Shown: positions 8,171 through 17,200, counted from the first letter of the stretch. The stretch is DNA of 64,000 bases from Rhodobacter sp. (GCA_020637595.1 JACKKE010000002.1:124001-188000), one strand, 5' to 3'. The notes: a model not told the origin generated them from the sequence alone. Numbers and translations: made by a program.

Positions 8171-9631
8171 TCAGACCCCGGCCCGCGCGATCCGCAGCAG
8201 CCCGTCCACATCCGCATGCGCCTCCAGATGTTCAGCCAGCGCATCCAGCGTCTCGTCCACGCCCTGCTCATAGGTCCCGCCGGCGGCTTCGGCCCCCAGC
8301 GACCGCAGGAAGGCCGCGCGGAACCCGTCCGCGCCGAAAAGCCCGTGCAGATAGCTGCCCATCACCCGTCCGTCGGCGCGCATTGCCCCTTCGGGCTGGC
8401 CCTCGACGGTGAACAGCGGCCGGGCCCGGTCCGCGCCCTCGGTTTTCCCGAGGTGGATCTCATACCCCTCGGCGTCGCAGCCGCTGGCGACGTGCACTGC
8501 GCGGGTCAGTGTCACGCGCTTGTCCGGGGTCATCACCGTATCGACCTCCAGAAGCCCCAGCCCCGGCACCGTCAAAGGCGCGCCCTCGATCCCCTCGGGG
8601 TCGGCGATGGTGCGACCCAGCATCTGATACCCGCCGCAAAGCCCCAGAACCCGTGCCCCCCGGCGCAGCGCCGCTGCCAAGTCGATATCCCAGCCCTGGG
8701 CGCGGAAATCCGCCAGATCCGCGATCGTCGATTTCGAGCCGGGGATCAGGATCAGATCGGCCTCGACCGGCAGCGGCTGGCCCGGCGGAACTACCGTCAC
8801 CCGCAGCACGGGTTCCTGCATCAAGGGGTCCAGATCGTCGAAATTCGCGATTCGCCCCAACTGCGGCACGACGACATGAAACGCCCCCTGGCCTGAGGTC
8901 CGGCGCAGGTCGGCGGCATCCTCGGCCGGCAGGCGATGGGCGTGGGGGAACCACGGGATCACCCCCAGCCCGGGCCAGCCGGTGCGCCGGGTGATCAGCT
9001 CATAGCCATCGTCGAAAAGCCGCGGGTCGCCGCGGAACTTGTTGATCAGGAACCCCTTGATCAGTGCCGTGTCGGCCGGGTCCAGCACCGCCTGCGTGCC
9101 CACCATCTGCGCGATCACCCCGCCCCGGTCGATATCGCCCGCCAGCACCACCGGCACGCGCGCCGCCTGTGCAAAGCCCATGTTGGCGATGTCGCCGGCG
9201 CGCAGGTTCACTTCGGCCGGGCTGCCCGCGCCCTCGACGATCACCAGATCCGCCTCGGCCCGCAGCCGCGCGAAACTCTCCAGCACCGGGGCCATCAGCT
9301 GCGGCTTCAGCGCCGCATAGTCGCGCGCCCGCGCCGTGGTCAGCCGCTTGCCCTGCACGATGACTTGCGCGCCAGTCTCGCTCTCGGGTTTCAGCAGGAT
9401 CGGGTTCATGTCGACCGCGGGCGCCACCCCGCAGGCCCGCGCCTGCAAGGCCTGCGCGCGGCCGATCTCGCAGCCATCGGGCGTCACCGCGGCGTTGTTC
9501 GACATGTTCTGCGGCTTGAACGGGCGCACCGTCAGGCCGCGGCGGACCAGTGCCCGGGCGAATCCCGCAACCAGCAGTGACTTGCCCACGTTCGAGCCCG
9601 CCCCCTGGATCATCACCACCGCCGCCACCAT
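8171..9631 (-). CDS. cobQ: Cobyric acid synthase CobQ
   Basis: A 486-aa glutamine-dependent amidotransferase that amidates four carboxylates of adenosylcobyrinate a,c-diamide in the aerobic B12 pathway. The N-terminal dethiobiotin-synthetase-like ATPase domain carries MIQGAGSNVGKSLL (residues 7-20). The C-terminal class I glutaminase domain has the nucleophile Cys in VLGLCGGYQMLG and a His in GSYLHGLFG. The start has AGGAGG 5 nt upstream. No other cob genes are in the window, so it stands alone here. Confidence 0.96.
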   Translation of the reverse strand: MVAAVVMIQGAGSNVGKSLLVAGFARALVRRGLTVRPFKPQNMSNNAAVTPDGCEIGRAQALQARACGVAPAVDMNPILLKPESETGAQVIVQGKRLTTARARDYAALKPQLMAPVLESFARLRAEADLVIVEGAGSPAEVNLRAGDIANMGFAQAARVPVVLAGDIDRGGVIAQMVGTQAVLDPADTALIKGFLINKFRGDPRLFDDGYELITRRTGWPGLGVIPWFPHAHRLPAEDAADLRRTSGQGAFHVVVPQLGRIANFDDLDPLMQEPVLRVTVVPPGQPLPVEADLILIPGSKSTIADLADFRAQGWDIDLAAALRRGARVLGLCGGYQMLGRTIADPEGIEGAPLTVPGLGLLEVDTVMTPDKRVTLTRAVHVASGCDAEGYEIHLGKTEGADRARPLFTVEGQPEGAMRADGRVMGSYLHGLFGADGFRAAFLRSLGAEAAGGTYEQGVDETLDALAEHLEAHADVDGLLRIARAGV

Positions 9632-9723
9632 GCGTGCCTCCTGCCGCTGTCCCGGGTTTCCTAGCCCAGCGGCGGGGGCGAGAAAAGCATCAGGGCGCCG
9701 GATCGCGGGGCGGCACCGGGGTA

Positions 9724-9783
9724 GGGGGCTCTGCCCCCGTCGCCTGCGGCGACTCCCCCGGGATATTTGAGACGCAAAGATGG
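9724..9783 (+). repeat. Dispersed intergenic element, copy 1 (divergent)
   Basis: Two small hairpins, GGGGGC-TCT-GCCCCC (9724-9738) and GTCGCC-TGC-GGCGAC (9739-9753), are followed by GATATTTGAGACGCAAAGAT at 9762-9781, a divergent form of the core shared with five other gaps. It lies between the stop of the META-domain gene (9791) and the start of cobQ (9631), in plus orientation, antisense to both. Nothing else is seen in this 159-nt gap. Confidence 0.5.
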
Positions 9784-9790
9784 GGCGCGG

Positions 9791-10633
9791 TCAGTCGCGG
9801 CGCATCCGGGCGCGCAACCGACCGTTCCAGTCGCGGATCTCCAGCCGCCCGCCGACCACCGCGAAATGCGCGGCCTCGGTCACGGCACCGACAAAGAGCC
9901 GCTCGATCTCGCGCCGCTCGCCCTGGCAACCCACGCGGGTGGTCAAGAAGTCTTCGACCCGGAAGGCCGAGCGCCACTCCATCAGCCGGGCATCGAACTC
10001 GTTGCAGCCGCTGGTGCCGTTCAGCGCCCCGCGCCGCCCGATGGTCAGCTGCACCTGACGCATGGCCCGGTCATTCAGCGACACCGGCGCGCCGTTGACG
10101 AAGAGGTCGTCGAGGCGCCAGAAGCCGGCAAAGGCCAGATCGGTCGCGGGCGCGCGCGACATCTCCTGCGGCACCGGTTGCGGGGCGGGCGCGCCCACCG
10201 GCACCAGCCGGAAGGTCTGGCCCTGGCCGCGCGTGCCCCAATTGGCGGCCAGTCGCGGCTGGCGGCCATCGGTGCCGACATAGAGGCCGTTCTGCACGGA
10301 GCGAATCGTCACGTCCGGCCCGTCCTGAACCATCTCGAAGGTTTCCCAGCCGCGGATGTGCGCCGAGGCGATGGCGAGGAAGGTCTCTTGTCCGACACCC
10401 GCGCGCAGGAACATCCCGGACTGCGGGTCACGAAAGGCGACGCGGCGGCCGTCGAGTCGGATCATGTCGAGGACCAGCGCCTGCGGCCCGCGCGCCTGCG
10501 CAGCCAGCAGGCCCGCGCCGTCGACACCGACATATTGCCCGGTGAGGCGGGATTGAAAGGCGACCATATCGGCGCTGGCGGGGGCGATCGTCGCCAGAAG
10601 CAGGACGGCGGCACGGATCAGGGAACGGAACAT
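9791..10633 (-). CDS. Secreted protein with beta-trefoil (fascin-like) and META/HslJ-like domains
   Basis: A 280-aa protein with a signal peptide (residues 1-21, LLLATIAPASA). Residues 22-145 show repeated units such as SRLTGQYVGVDGAGLL, DPQSGMFLRAG and SVQNGLYVGTDG, each with a G-x-Y/F-L/V-x-V/A pattern, as in fascin/actin-crosslinking beta-trefoils. Residues 165-280 (WRLDDLFVNGAPV, NGTSGCNEFDA, TRVGCQGERREIERLF) match the META domain of HslJ-like proteins, with two Cys that could pair. The combination is unusual; function unknown, location likely periplasm. Confidence 0.8.
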   Translation of the reverse strand: MFRSLIRAAVLLLATIAPASADMVAFQSRLTGQYVGVDGAGLLAAQARGPQALVLDMIRLDGRRVAFRDPQSGMFLRAGVGQETFLAIASAHIRGWETFEMVQDGPDVTIRSVQNGLYVGTDGRQPRLAANWGTRGQGQTFRLVPVGAPAPQPVPQEMSRAPATDLAFAGFWRLDDLFVNGAPVSLNDRAMRQVQLTIGRRGALNGTSGCNEFDARLMEWRSAFRVEDFLTTRVGCQGERREIERLFVGAVTEAAHFAVVGGRLEIRDWNGRLRARMRRD

Positions 10634-10711
10634 CGCGGGACTCCTGTCTTGGGGTTACAGGGGTCGGTCGGACGGGCCCGCGACTGGGTTCAGATTTTTC
10701 GCAAAACGCAG

Positions 10712-10730
10712 CGTTTCCGCCTGGGAAACG
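10712..10730 (-). terminator. Terminator after the PuuD-like gene
   Basis: CGTTTCC / GGAAACG arms (7 bp, 5-nt loop), read on the minus strand just after the stop at 10740 and followed by CTGCGTTTTGCG. A modest intrinsic terminator. Confidence 0.45.
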
Positions 10731-10739
10731 TTGCCGGGT

Positions 10740-11519
10740 TCAGGCCGGAATGCGCAGCGGCGCGCGCCGGTCGGCCCAGATCTGCAGCGCCTCGCCAAAG
10801 GCGGCGAACAAGGGGCGCGAGACCGGATCCTGGGCGGCGTTGTATTCCGGATGCCACTGAACCGCCAGTGTGAAGCCCGGCGCATCCTGGACATAGATCG
10901 CCTCGGGGGTGCCGTCGGGCGCGTGGCCGTCGATCACGATCCGCGCGCCCGGGGTCTTGATCCCCTGGCCGTGCAGCGTGTTGGTCATCACCTGCTGCGC
11001 GCCCATCAATCGGTGAAACACGCCGCCTTCGGAAAAGCTCACCATGTGGCGCAGGGCGAATTTCTCGGCGATCGTGCCGTCCGGGGGCATGCGATGGTTC
11101 ATCCGCCCCGGCAGATCGCGGATCTCGGGATAAAGCGTGCCGCCCATCGCCACGTTCACCTCCTGGAATCCCCGGCAGACGCCCAGGAACGGCTGGCCGC
11201 GCTCGACGCAGGCACGCACCAGTGGAAGGGTGATCGCGTCGCGACAGCGGTCGAAGGCGCCATGCGCGGGCGTTTCTTCTTCGCCATACTCCTCAGGGTG
11301 GACGTTCGGTCGGCCCCCGGTCAGCAGGAAACCGTCGCAGGCCTCCAGCAGCTCAGGCACCGAGACGAAGCGCGGATCGGCGGGGATCAGCAGCGGCATC
11401 GCCCCGGATACTTCCGAGATCGCGACCGAATTCATCTCGCCGCCGGCATGGACGGGATAGGATTCGTTCAGCATTGCGGCGTTGCCGATGACACCGACAA
11501 CCGGGCGTTTGCAGGGCAT
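10740..11519 (-). CDS. Gamma-glutamyl-gamma-aminobutyrate hydrolase family (class I glutamine amidotransferase, PuuD-like)
   Basis: A 259-aa peptidase C26 family protein. The nucleophile Cys is in PFLGVCRGFQEVNV, and the His-Glu pair in AVQWHPEY. TGGRPNVHPEEYGEE is the substrate-loop region typical of PuuD. PuuD frees GABA from gamma-glutamyl-GABA in polyamine breakdown. Start ATG 11519 (MPCKRPVVGVIGN) is chosen over an ATG 33 nt upstream because the family begins at this point and GGGA lies upstream. A separate polyamine locus is at 45.9-49.5 kb, but there is no proof of a link. Confidence 0.85.
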   Translation of the reverse strand: MPCKRPVVGVIGNAAMLNESYPVHAGGEMNSVAISEVSGAMPLLIPADPRFVSVPELLEACDGFLLTGGRPNVHPEEYGEEETPAHGAFDRCRDAITLPLVRACVERGQPFLGVCRGFQEVNVAMGGTLYPEIRDLPGRMNHRMPPDGTIAEKFALRHMVSFSEGGVFHRLMGAQQVMTNTLHGQGIKTPGARIVIDGHAPDGTPEAIYVQDAPGFTLAVQWHPEYNAAQDPVSRPLFAAFGEALQIWADRRAPLRIPA

Positions 11520-11598
11520 GGGCTGTTCCCGCGTTTCGCTATGGTGCAGCAAAGGTAATGCGCTGCAGCCGCGAAGGAAAGGGGGGTTGGCCCCGGCT

Positions 11599-12024
11599 TC
11601 AGCCTTCTCCGGTCAGACCGGCGGCCTCGGCCCCGGCGATCCCGGCGATGGCGTCGTTGTCCGAGGTGTCGCCGGTCACGCCGATCGCGCCGACGATCGC
11701 CCCCGCCGCATCGCGCAGCAGAACGCCGCCGGCGGCCGGGATCAGCTTGCCGTCATAGGCACCGTTCAGCGCGGCGACGAATTGCGGCCGCGCTTCGGCC
11801 ATCGTGCCCAGAACCCGGCTGGGGGCCCCGAACATCACGGCCCCATAGGCCTTGCCCTGGGCGACGGTGAAGCGGCCGACCGGTGCGCCATCCTCGCGTT
11901 CAAAGGCCAGCGGGTGCCCGCCGGCATCGACGACGATCACCGACAGCGGTTTCAACCCCATCTCGCGGCCCTTGGCGCGGGTGGCGGCGATGATCGTGCG
12001 GGCCTGGTCGAGGGTAAGGGGCAT
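11599..12024 (-). CDS. GlcG/HbpS family protein
   Basis: A 141-aa single-domain protein of the GlcG/HbpS (DUF336) family, recognised from LTLDQARTIIAATRAKGREMGL, VVDAGGHPLAFEREDGAP, and GGVLLRDAAGAIVGAIGVTGD. Family members bind haem or corrinoids, or accompany glycolate oxidase as GlcG. It lies downstream of malate synthase G on the same strand, which fits a glycolate/glyoxylate context, but a hairpin-rich 180-nt gap separates them. Biochemical role not established. Confidence 0.85.
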   Translation of the reverse strand: MPLTLDQARTIIAATRAKGREMGLKPLSVIVVDAGGHPLAFEREDGAPVGRFTVAQGKAYGAVMFGAPSRVLGTMAEARPQFVAALNGAYDGKLIPAAGGVLLRDAAGAIVGAIGVTGDTSDNDAIAGIAGAEAAGLTGEG

Positions 12025-12105
12025 TGTCGGTGTCCTGTGCTGAGAGCATTGCGCCAGATCTACCCGATCAAGGCGCCCCCGTCATGCCCCAAGACCGACC
12101 CCGCT

Positions 12106-12198
12106 CTTTCATCTTGCCGCAAATACGCACGGGGTTTCCAAAGGGGGGCGTGTCCCCCTTTGGCGCGGGGAGCGCGAGGGGGCGCGTAGCCCCCTCGC
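12106..12198 (-). repeat. Dispersed intergenic element, copy 2, with double hairpin after glcB
   Basis: Read from the glcB stop: a perfect 10-bp stem GCGAGGGGGC / GCCCCCTCGC (12174-12198), a second 10-bp stem CCAAAGGGGG / CCCCCTTTGG (12138-12163), then the core GTATTTGCGGCAAGATGAAA ending near 12106. The first stem starts 8 nt after the glcB stop and likely ends or protects its transcript. Nothing else is seen in the 180-nt gap. Confidence 0.6.
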
Positions 12199-12205
12199 CA
12201 CCCGG

Positions 12206-14359
12206 TCACCCGTTGCGCGCGGCCTTCAGTTCCAGACGGCGCGCGTGCAGCACCGGCTCGGTATAGCCCGAGGGCTGCTCGCGGCCCTTGAACACCAGAT
12301 CGCAGGCCGCCTGGAAGGCGATCGTGTCAAAGCCGGGCGCCATCGGCGTATAGAAGGGGTCATCCGCATTCTGGCGGTCCACCACCTCGGCCATGCGCTT
12401 CATTGCATCCATCACTTGCGCCGCGCTGACGACGTCGTGGTGCAGCCAGTTGGCGATGTGCTGCGACGATATCCGGCAGGTCGCGCGGTCTTCCATCAGG
12501 CCGACATCATGGATGTCCGGCACCTTCGAGCACCCCACCCCCTGGTCGATCCAGCGCACGACATAGCCCAGGATGCCCTGCGCGTTGTTCTCGACTTCCG
12601 ACATGATCTGCTCGGGCGTCCATTTGCGATAGCTCGCCAGCGGGATTTCCAGCAGTGTCTCCAGATGCGCGCGGCGCCCGCCCCTGGCCAGCCGCTTCTG
12701 CACCGCGAACACGTCGACCTTGTGGTAATGCAGCGCGTGCAGCGTGGCGGCGGTGGGGCTGGGCACCCAGGCGGTGTTCGCGCCGGCGCGCGGATGCGCG
12801 ATCTTTTCGTCCAGCATCGCCGCCATCAGGTCAGGCGCCGCCCACATGCCCTTGCCGATCTGCGCGCGGCCCGACAACCCGCATTCCAGGCCGATGTCGA
12901 CGTTGCGATCCTCATAGGCCTTGATCCAGTTCTTGCGCTTGATGAAGTCCTTGCGGCTGAACGGCCCGGCCTCCATCGAGGTGTGGATTTCATCCCCGGT
13001 GCGGTCCAGAAACCCGGTGTTGATGAAGGCCACCCGGTGGCGCGCCGTGCGGATGCATTCCTTGAGGTTCGCCGAGGTGCGGCGTTCCTCGTCCATGATC
13101 CCCAGCTTGACGGTGTTCGGCGCCATGCCCAGCACCGTTTCCACCCGCTCGAAGATCTCGACGGCAAAGGCGACTTCCTCGGGGCCATGCATCTTCGGCT
13201 TGACGACATACATCGACCCCAGGACCGAGTTGCGCGGCCCGTCGGTCTTTTGCAGGTCGTGCAGGGCGATCGTCGCGGTGACCATCGCGTCCATGATGCC
13301 CTCGGGGATCTCGCTGCCGTCCTTCAGCAGGATTGCCGGGTTGGTCATCAGGTGGCCGACGTTGCGGATCCACAGCAGGGCGCGGCCCTTGAGCACCGTC
13401 TCGCTGCCGTCCGGCGCGGTAAAGGCAAGGTCGGGGTTCAGCCGGCGGGTCATTTTCTGGCCGCCCTTGCTGAACGTGTCCTCCAGCTTGCCAGTCATCA
13501 GCCCCAGCCAGTTGGAATAGGCCTGCACCTTGTCCTCGGCATCGACGCAGGCGACCGAATCCTCGCAATCCATGATTGCAGACAGGGCGCTTTCCAGCCG
13601 CACATCGGCCAGCAGCGCCTGGTCGCGGCTGCCGATCGGATGCGCGCGGTCAAAGACCAGCTGCACATGCAGCCCGTTGTTCACCAGGAACACCGAATCG
13701 GGGGCCTTTGGATTGCCCAGATAGCCCGCGAATTTCTGCGGCTGGATCAGCGGCAGGTCGTCGACCAGCAGCTGCCCGTCCTTGACGTGATAGCGCCGCG
13801 CGTCGGCGTGGCTGGTGCCCTGCACCGGAAAGGCCTCGTCCAGGAACACCCGGGCGCGGGCGACAACGCGCGCGCCGCGGCCACGTTCATAGCCGCCGGC
13901 GGGGGCGGCCGAGCCCATCGCATCGGTGCCATAGAGGCAGTCATAAAGGCTGCCCCAGCGGGCGTTCGCGGCGTTCAGCGCATAGCGGGCGTTGGTGATC
14001 GGCACCACCAGCTGCGGTCCGGCGATGGTGGCGATCTCAGGGTCGACGTTCTGCGTGTCGATCTGGAAATCGCCGCCCTCGGGCAGCAGATAGCCGATCT
14101 CTTCGAGGAAGGTCATATAGGCCGCCTCGTTGTGCGGGCTGCCGCGGTGGGTGCGGTGCCAGTCGTCGATCTGCGATTGCAGCGCGTCGCGCTTGTCCAG
14201 CAGCGCGCGGTTTTTCGGCGCGAGGTCGTGGACCAGGGCCGAAAATCCTTCCCAGAACGTCCCGGCCTCGATCCCGGTTCCGGGCAGGGCCTGGGCCTCG
14301 ATGAACGCGGCCAGTTGGGTGTCGACCTGAAGACCGTGCTTGTCGATGCGTTGCGCCAT
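12206..14359 (-). CDS. glcB: Malate synthase G
   Basis: A 717-aa protein, close to the usual 720-730 aa for isoform G. It condenses glyoxylate with acetyl-CoA to malate. Recognised from the N-terminal MAQRIDKHGLQVDTQLAAFIE, the long insert with LLWIRNVGHLMTNPAIL, and KPKMHGPEEVAFAVEIFERVE, the TIM-barrel segment. MGIMDEERRTSANLKECI-like sequence carries conserved active-site residues. ATG 14359 has AGGAG upstream; the frame stays open another 145 codons upstream without family similarity. No isocitrate lyase is present in the window. Confidence 0.96.
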   Translation of the reverse strand: MAQRIDKHGLQVDTQLAAFIEAQALPGTGIEAGTFWEGFSALVHDLAPKNRALLDKRDALQSQIDDWHRTHRGSPHNEAAYMTFLEEIGYLLPEGGDFQIDTQNVDPEIATIAGPQLVVPITNARYALNAANARWGSLYDCLYGTDAMGSAAPAGGYERGRGARVVARARVFLDEAFPVQGTSHADARRYHVKDGQLLVDDLPLIQPQKFAGYLGNPKAPDSVFLVNNGLHVQLVFDRAHPIGSRDQALLADVRLESALSAIMDCEDSVACVDAEDKVQAYSNWLGLMTGKLEDTFSKGGQKMTRRLNPDLAFTAPDGSETVLKGRALLWIRNVGHLMTNPAILLKDGSEIPEGIMDAMVTATIALHDLQKTDGPRNSVLGSMYVVKPKMHGPEEVAFAVEIFERVETVLGMAPNTVKLGIMDEERRTSANLKECIRTARHRVAFINTGFLDRTGDEIHTSMEAGPFSRKDFIKRKNWIKAYEDRNVDIGLECGLSGRAQIGKGMWAAPDLMAAMLDEKIAHPRAGANTAWVPSPTAATLHALHYHKVDVFAVQKRLARGGRRAHLETLLEIPLASYRKWTPEQIMSEVENNAQGILGYVVRWIDQGVGCSKVPDIHDVGLMEDRATCRISSQHIANWLHHDVVSAAQVMDAMKRMAEVVDRQNADDPFYTPMAPGFDTIAFQAACDLVFKGREQPSGYTEPVLHARRLELKAARNG

Positions 14360-14383
14360 GAGGGACTCCTGCGTTGGCGGGAT

Positions 14384-14433
14384 CTGTATGCTGTGGGATA
14401 CAGTTAGGGAAAAAGTTTCCGATAGGCAACAAG
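14384..14433 (-). promoter_or_regulatory. Candidate promoter and inverted repeat upstream of glcB
   Basis: An inverted repeat CTGTAT-N8-ATACAG lies at 14384-14403, 25 nt before the glcB start. Upstream on the minus strand TTGCCT, a 17-nt spacer and TAACTG could form a weak promoter overlapping it. A regulator site is plausible; the regulator is unknown. Confidence 0.3.
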
Positions 14434-14513
14434 ACGCTCCGGGGGATTCTTTGGCAATGCCGAAAGGCACTTTCAGCCAGATCCGAAGAATGCCGGTGCG
14501 CCCGCTGTCGGGC

Positions 14514-15953
14514 TCACAGATCCAGCGACATCTGCGCGGGATGGGCATGACGGCGTTGAACGGACGCCGCGGGGGCCTTGCGCAGGTCGCCCCCTGCGGA
14601 CGGGCGTCTGGCGGCAAGACGCGCGCGCGCGGCCCGGATCGCGGTGACCGGGTCGACGACGGGTTCGGGATAGCGCCGGGACAGGCCATCCCGGGCGCCG
14701 GGCCATTTCCAGGGTTCGTGGACAAAGGCATCGGGGATCGCCGCCAGTTCCGGCACCCAGCGACGGACAAAGGCGCCCTTGGGGTCGTGCTCATAGGCCA
14801 GCTTGATCGGGTTCGGGATGCGCGGCATGTCCGCGTCCAGGATCCCTGCCTGCCGTTGCACCTGCGGCCAGTGGACGCCGGGGTCGTAATCGGTGAACTG
14901 GCGGGCCAGGTGCAGACCCGCTGCCTGCCAGTCCAGCCCCAGCAGGTGGTTGGCCACGCCGATCACCATCGCCCGCATGCGGAAGTTCAGCCAGCCGGTC
15001 GCCGCCAGATAGCGCATGCAGGCATCGACAAAGGGCAGCCCCGTTTCCCCGGCGCACCACGCAGACAGCTGCGCTGCATCGCCGGCGGGATCGGTCACGT
15101 GCCATTCCAGGGGCGGCGCCTCTTCGAGCCGTTGCACGGACTGATCCCGCCAGGTCAGGCGTGCGTCAAAGCTTTTCAGGCTGGCGGGCCAGTCGCGCTG
15201 GCCGCGGTGATCGACCCGCGCCTGCGCGGTCGCCTGCACCACCTCGCGCAGCGACAGCACGCCCAACGACAGATAGGGAGAGAGGCGCGAACAGGCCCGT
15301 TCCGCCCCCAGCGGCGAGGACAGCGCCGCGCGATACCCCTGTCCGCGCAGGGTCAGAAAGCTGTCCAGCGCCTGTTGCGCGGCCGGGCGCCCGCCGGGTT
15401 GCCGGTTCGGGCAGCGGTCCTCGACCAAAGCCAGAGACCGGGCCGAGGGCAGGGCACCCGTCGCCTCGGCCAGCGGTTTCAGCGCCGGAGCCGCCACTGC
15501 CGGCTGGGCCATGAAGGCGGTGCGCAGCCGGCTTTGCTCGTCGCGCGCAGCCAGCCCCCGGATAACCCCCGATTGCGGCAGCTCGACCCAGGGCAGGCCG
15601 CGATCGCGCGCCCAGGCCGCGACGCGGCGGTCGCGGGCGCTGCTCCACGCCGTGCCGGTTTCCTGATGCGAGACGATCCGGTCATAGCCAAACCGCGCCT
15701 GCAGTCGGGCCAGAACCTCGACCGCGTCGCCCGTGCGCAGGATCAGCGGCTGCCCCAGCGCGGCCAGATCGCTGCGCAGGCTGGCCAGCGATTCGGTCAG
15801 GAACTCCCATTGCCGCAGCGAGGCATCGGGCTGCGCCCACAGCCCGGGTTCGACGATATGGACCGGCAGCACATCGCCCTGCGCGGCGGCCAGAGCCAGC
15901 GCCGGATGGTCGGTGACGCGCAGATCGCGCTTGAACCAGACGAGCGAGAGCAT
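14514..15953 (-). CDS. phr: Deoxyribodipyrimidine photolyase/cryptochrome family protein
   Basis: A 479-aa flavoprotein. The N-terminal antenna domain starts MLSLVWFKRDLRVTDHPAL, the hallmark of the family. The C-terminal FAD-binding domain has SRLSPYLSLGVLS, TWRDQ, GLPFVDACMRYLAATGWLNFRMR and DYDPGVHWPQVQRQAG. It would repair UV dimers with light or act as a light sensor. The ATG at 15953 fits the family N-terminus exactly; a longer in-frame extension exists without similarity. The C-terminal tail is basic and Ala/Arg-rich. CPD repair is the default guess; a cryptochrome-only role cannot be excluded. Confidence 0.9.
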   Translation of the reverse strand: MLSLVWFKRDLRVTDHPALALAAAQGDVLPVHIVEPGLWAQPDASLRQWEFLTESLASLRSDLAALGQPLILRTGDAVEVLARLQARFGYDRIVSHQETGTAWSSARDRRVAAWARDRGLPWVELPQSGVIRGLAARDEQSRLRTAFMAQPAVAAPALKPLAEATGALPSARSLALVEDRCPNRQPGGRPAAQQALDSFLTLRGQGYRAALSSPLGAERACSRLSPYLSLGVLSLREVVQATAQARVDHRGQRDWPASLKSFDARLTWRDQSVQRLEEAPPLEWHVTDPAGDAAQLSAWCAGETGLPFVDACMRYLAATGWLNFRMRAMVIGVANHLLGLDWQAAGLHLARQFTDYDPGVHWPQVQRQAGILDADMPRIPNPIKLAYEHDPKGAFVRRWVPELAAIPDAFVHEPWKWPGARDGLSRRYPEPVVDPVTAIRAARARLAARRPSAGGDLRKAPAASVQRRHAHPAQMSLDL

Positions 15954-16170
15954 GAACACCCCGTGACGCGACGGCGAGGCGCAATGACTGCACCAATGTT
16001 CACTATTTACCCCCACTTCGCCGCCAGCTTCAAGCCCTGCCTCAGCGGTCGGCCCGGCCATGTCGCGGTCGTCATGTTACCGCCAAAGAACCGCCCCTGC
16101 GCCACAGTGTCGACACAGCCTGACAGCAAGGTGATCAAGCGAACAGGCTTGCAACCAAAGGGAGACAACC

Positions 16171-16329
16171 ATGAAAATGCAGCCCACCACCCTCGGTCGT
16201 TTCGGTAGCGCCATGAAGCTGCCGTTCAACATCTTTGCCGATGATGAAGACCGTGTGCTGACCCGCCTCGACGAGATGCACAAGACCATGCCCGAGACCC
16301 TGCCGGAAAAGCGGTTCTTCAGACACTGA
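16171..16329 (+). CDS. Small conserved-looking protein, 52 aa
   Basis: The reading frame starts MKMQPTTLGRFGSAMKLPFN and ends LPEKRFFRH. A strong ribosome-binding site (AAAGGGAG, 6-8 nt before the ATG) and a sequence with mixed charge rather than the Arg/Ala/Pro bias of chance frames support it. It overlaps the mipZ stop convergently by 11 nt. I do not recognise the family. No membrane segment or signal peptide. The upstream 217-nt gap to the photolyase contains a GTGTCGACAC palindrome (16107-16116) of unknown meaning. Confidence 0.6.
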   Translation: MKMQPTTLGRFGSAMKLPFNIFADDEDRVLTRLDEMHKTMPETLPEKRFFRH

Positions 16330-17128
16330 CCTTGACGCCAGGCAGGCGCAGCGCGTTCAGCAGATCGCGCAGCTCCTGCCGTGCCGCGACGTTCGAGATG
16401 TTGAGCTGATCGACACCGACATCGCGCAGGTCCATCAGGGTCAGCCCGCGGGGGAACAGCTCGCGGAAGATGACGCGCTCGGAAAATCCGGGGGCGGTGC
16501 GGAAGCCGATGCGGCGCGACAGCTCGTCCAGCGCTTCGCCCACCTTCCGCTTGTTGTGCATCTGCTGCGCACCCAGACGGTTGCGCAGCACGATCCAGTC
16601 GATCGGCTTCAACCCGGCCTGTGCGCGCAGCTGCCGCGCCTGCCAGACCATCTCGGCATAGATCGACGGACCCAGCACCTTATTGGTCATCGGGTCGATC
16701 CGCGCCAGAAGGTCGAAATCCACGAAACTGTCGTTCAGCGGCGTGACCAGCGTGTCGGCCAGCGAATGCGCGACCTGACTCAACCGCGTGTGGCTGCCGG
16801 GGCAGTCGATCACCACGAATTCGCATTCGGCATCCAGCCCGGCCATCGCCTCGGACAGGCGGTGGTCGTTGATGTTTTCGTGCGGCGCCAGTTGCGTGGG
16901 GTCGATCTCGGGCAGGTCGCGGTATTGCGGGGTCGCCAGCGTCAGGTGCTCGCGGATGCAAAAGGCAGCGCGGTTTTCGATATAGCGGCCGAACGACCGC
17001 TGCCGGACATCGAGGTCCAGCGCGCCGACCTTGTGCCCCATCCGCACCAAGGCGGTCGCGATATGCATGGCGGTTGTCGATTTGCCCGACCCGCCCTTTT
17101 CGTTGCCGGTGACGATGATATGCGCCAC
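16319..17128 (-). CDS. mipZ: Division-plane positioning ATPase MipZ
   Basis: A 269-aa ParA/MinD-superfamily ATPase. The deviant Walker A KGGSGKST is at residues 11-18, and FVVIDCPGSHTRLS is the Walker B region, as in MipZ where the Asp is followed by CPG. DSFVDFDLLARIDP and DWIVLRNRLG are typical of MipZ and absent from ParA. In alphaproteobacteria it forms a gradient from ParB at the pole and blocks FtsZ polymerisation away from mid-cell. Not next to parAB here. Length is normal. Confidence 0.93.
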   Translation of the reverse strand: MAHIIVTGNEKGGSGKSTTAMHIATALVRMGHKVGALDLDVRQRSFGRYIENRAAFCIREHLTLATPQYRDLPEIDPTQLAPHENINDHRLSEAMAGLDAECEFVVIDCPGSHTRLSQVAHSLADTLVTPLNDSFVDFDLLARIDPMTNKVLGPSIYAEMVWQARQLRAQAGLKPIDWIVLRNRLGAQQMHNKRKVGEALDELSRRIGFRTAPGFSERVIFRELFPRGLTLMDLRDVGVDQLNISNVAARQELRDLLNALRLPGVKVSV

Positions 17129-17200
17129 GAGAGTTCCCCTGCTGAAAGTGGGGCGGACAATAGGCCGCGCTGGCCGCGGATGGAAGGCGCGAAACCGCCT

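Noticed and set aside
12245..14407. A 720-codon plus-strand frame opposite malate synthase G
   Set aside because: Chance frame; the minus-strand enzyme has full-length family similarity.
16107..16116. GTGTCGACAC palindrome before the 52-aa gene
   Set aside because: A single short GC-rich palindrome (a SalI-type site) with no partner site; not enough to call an operator.
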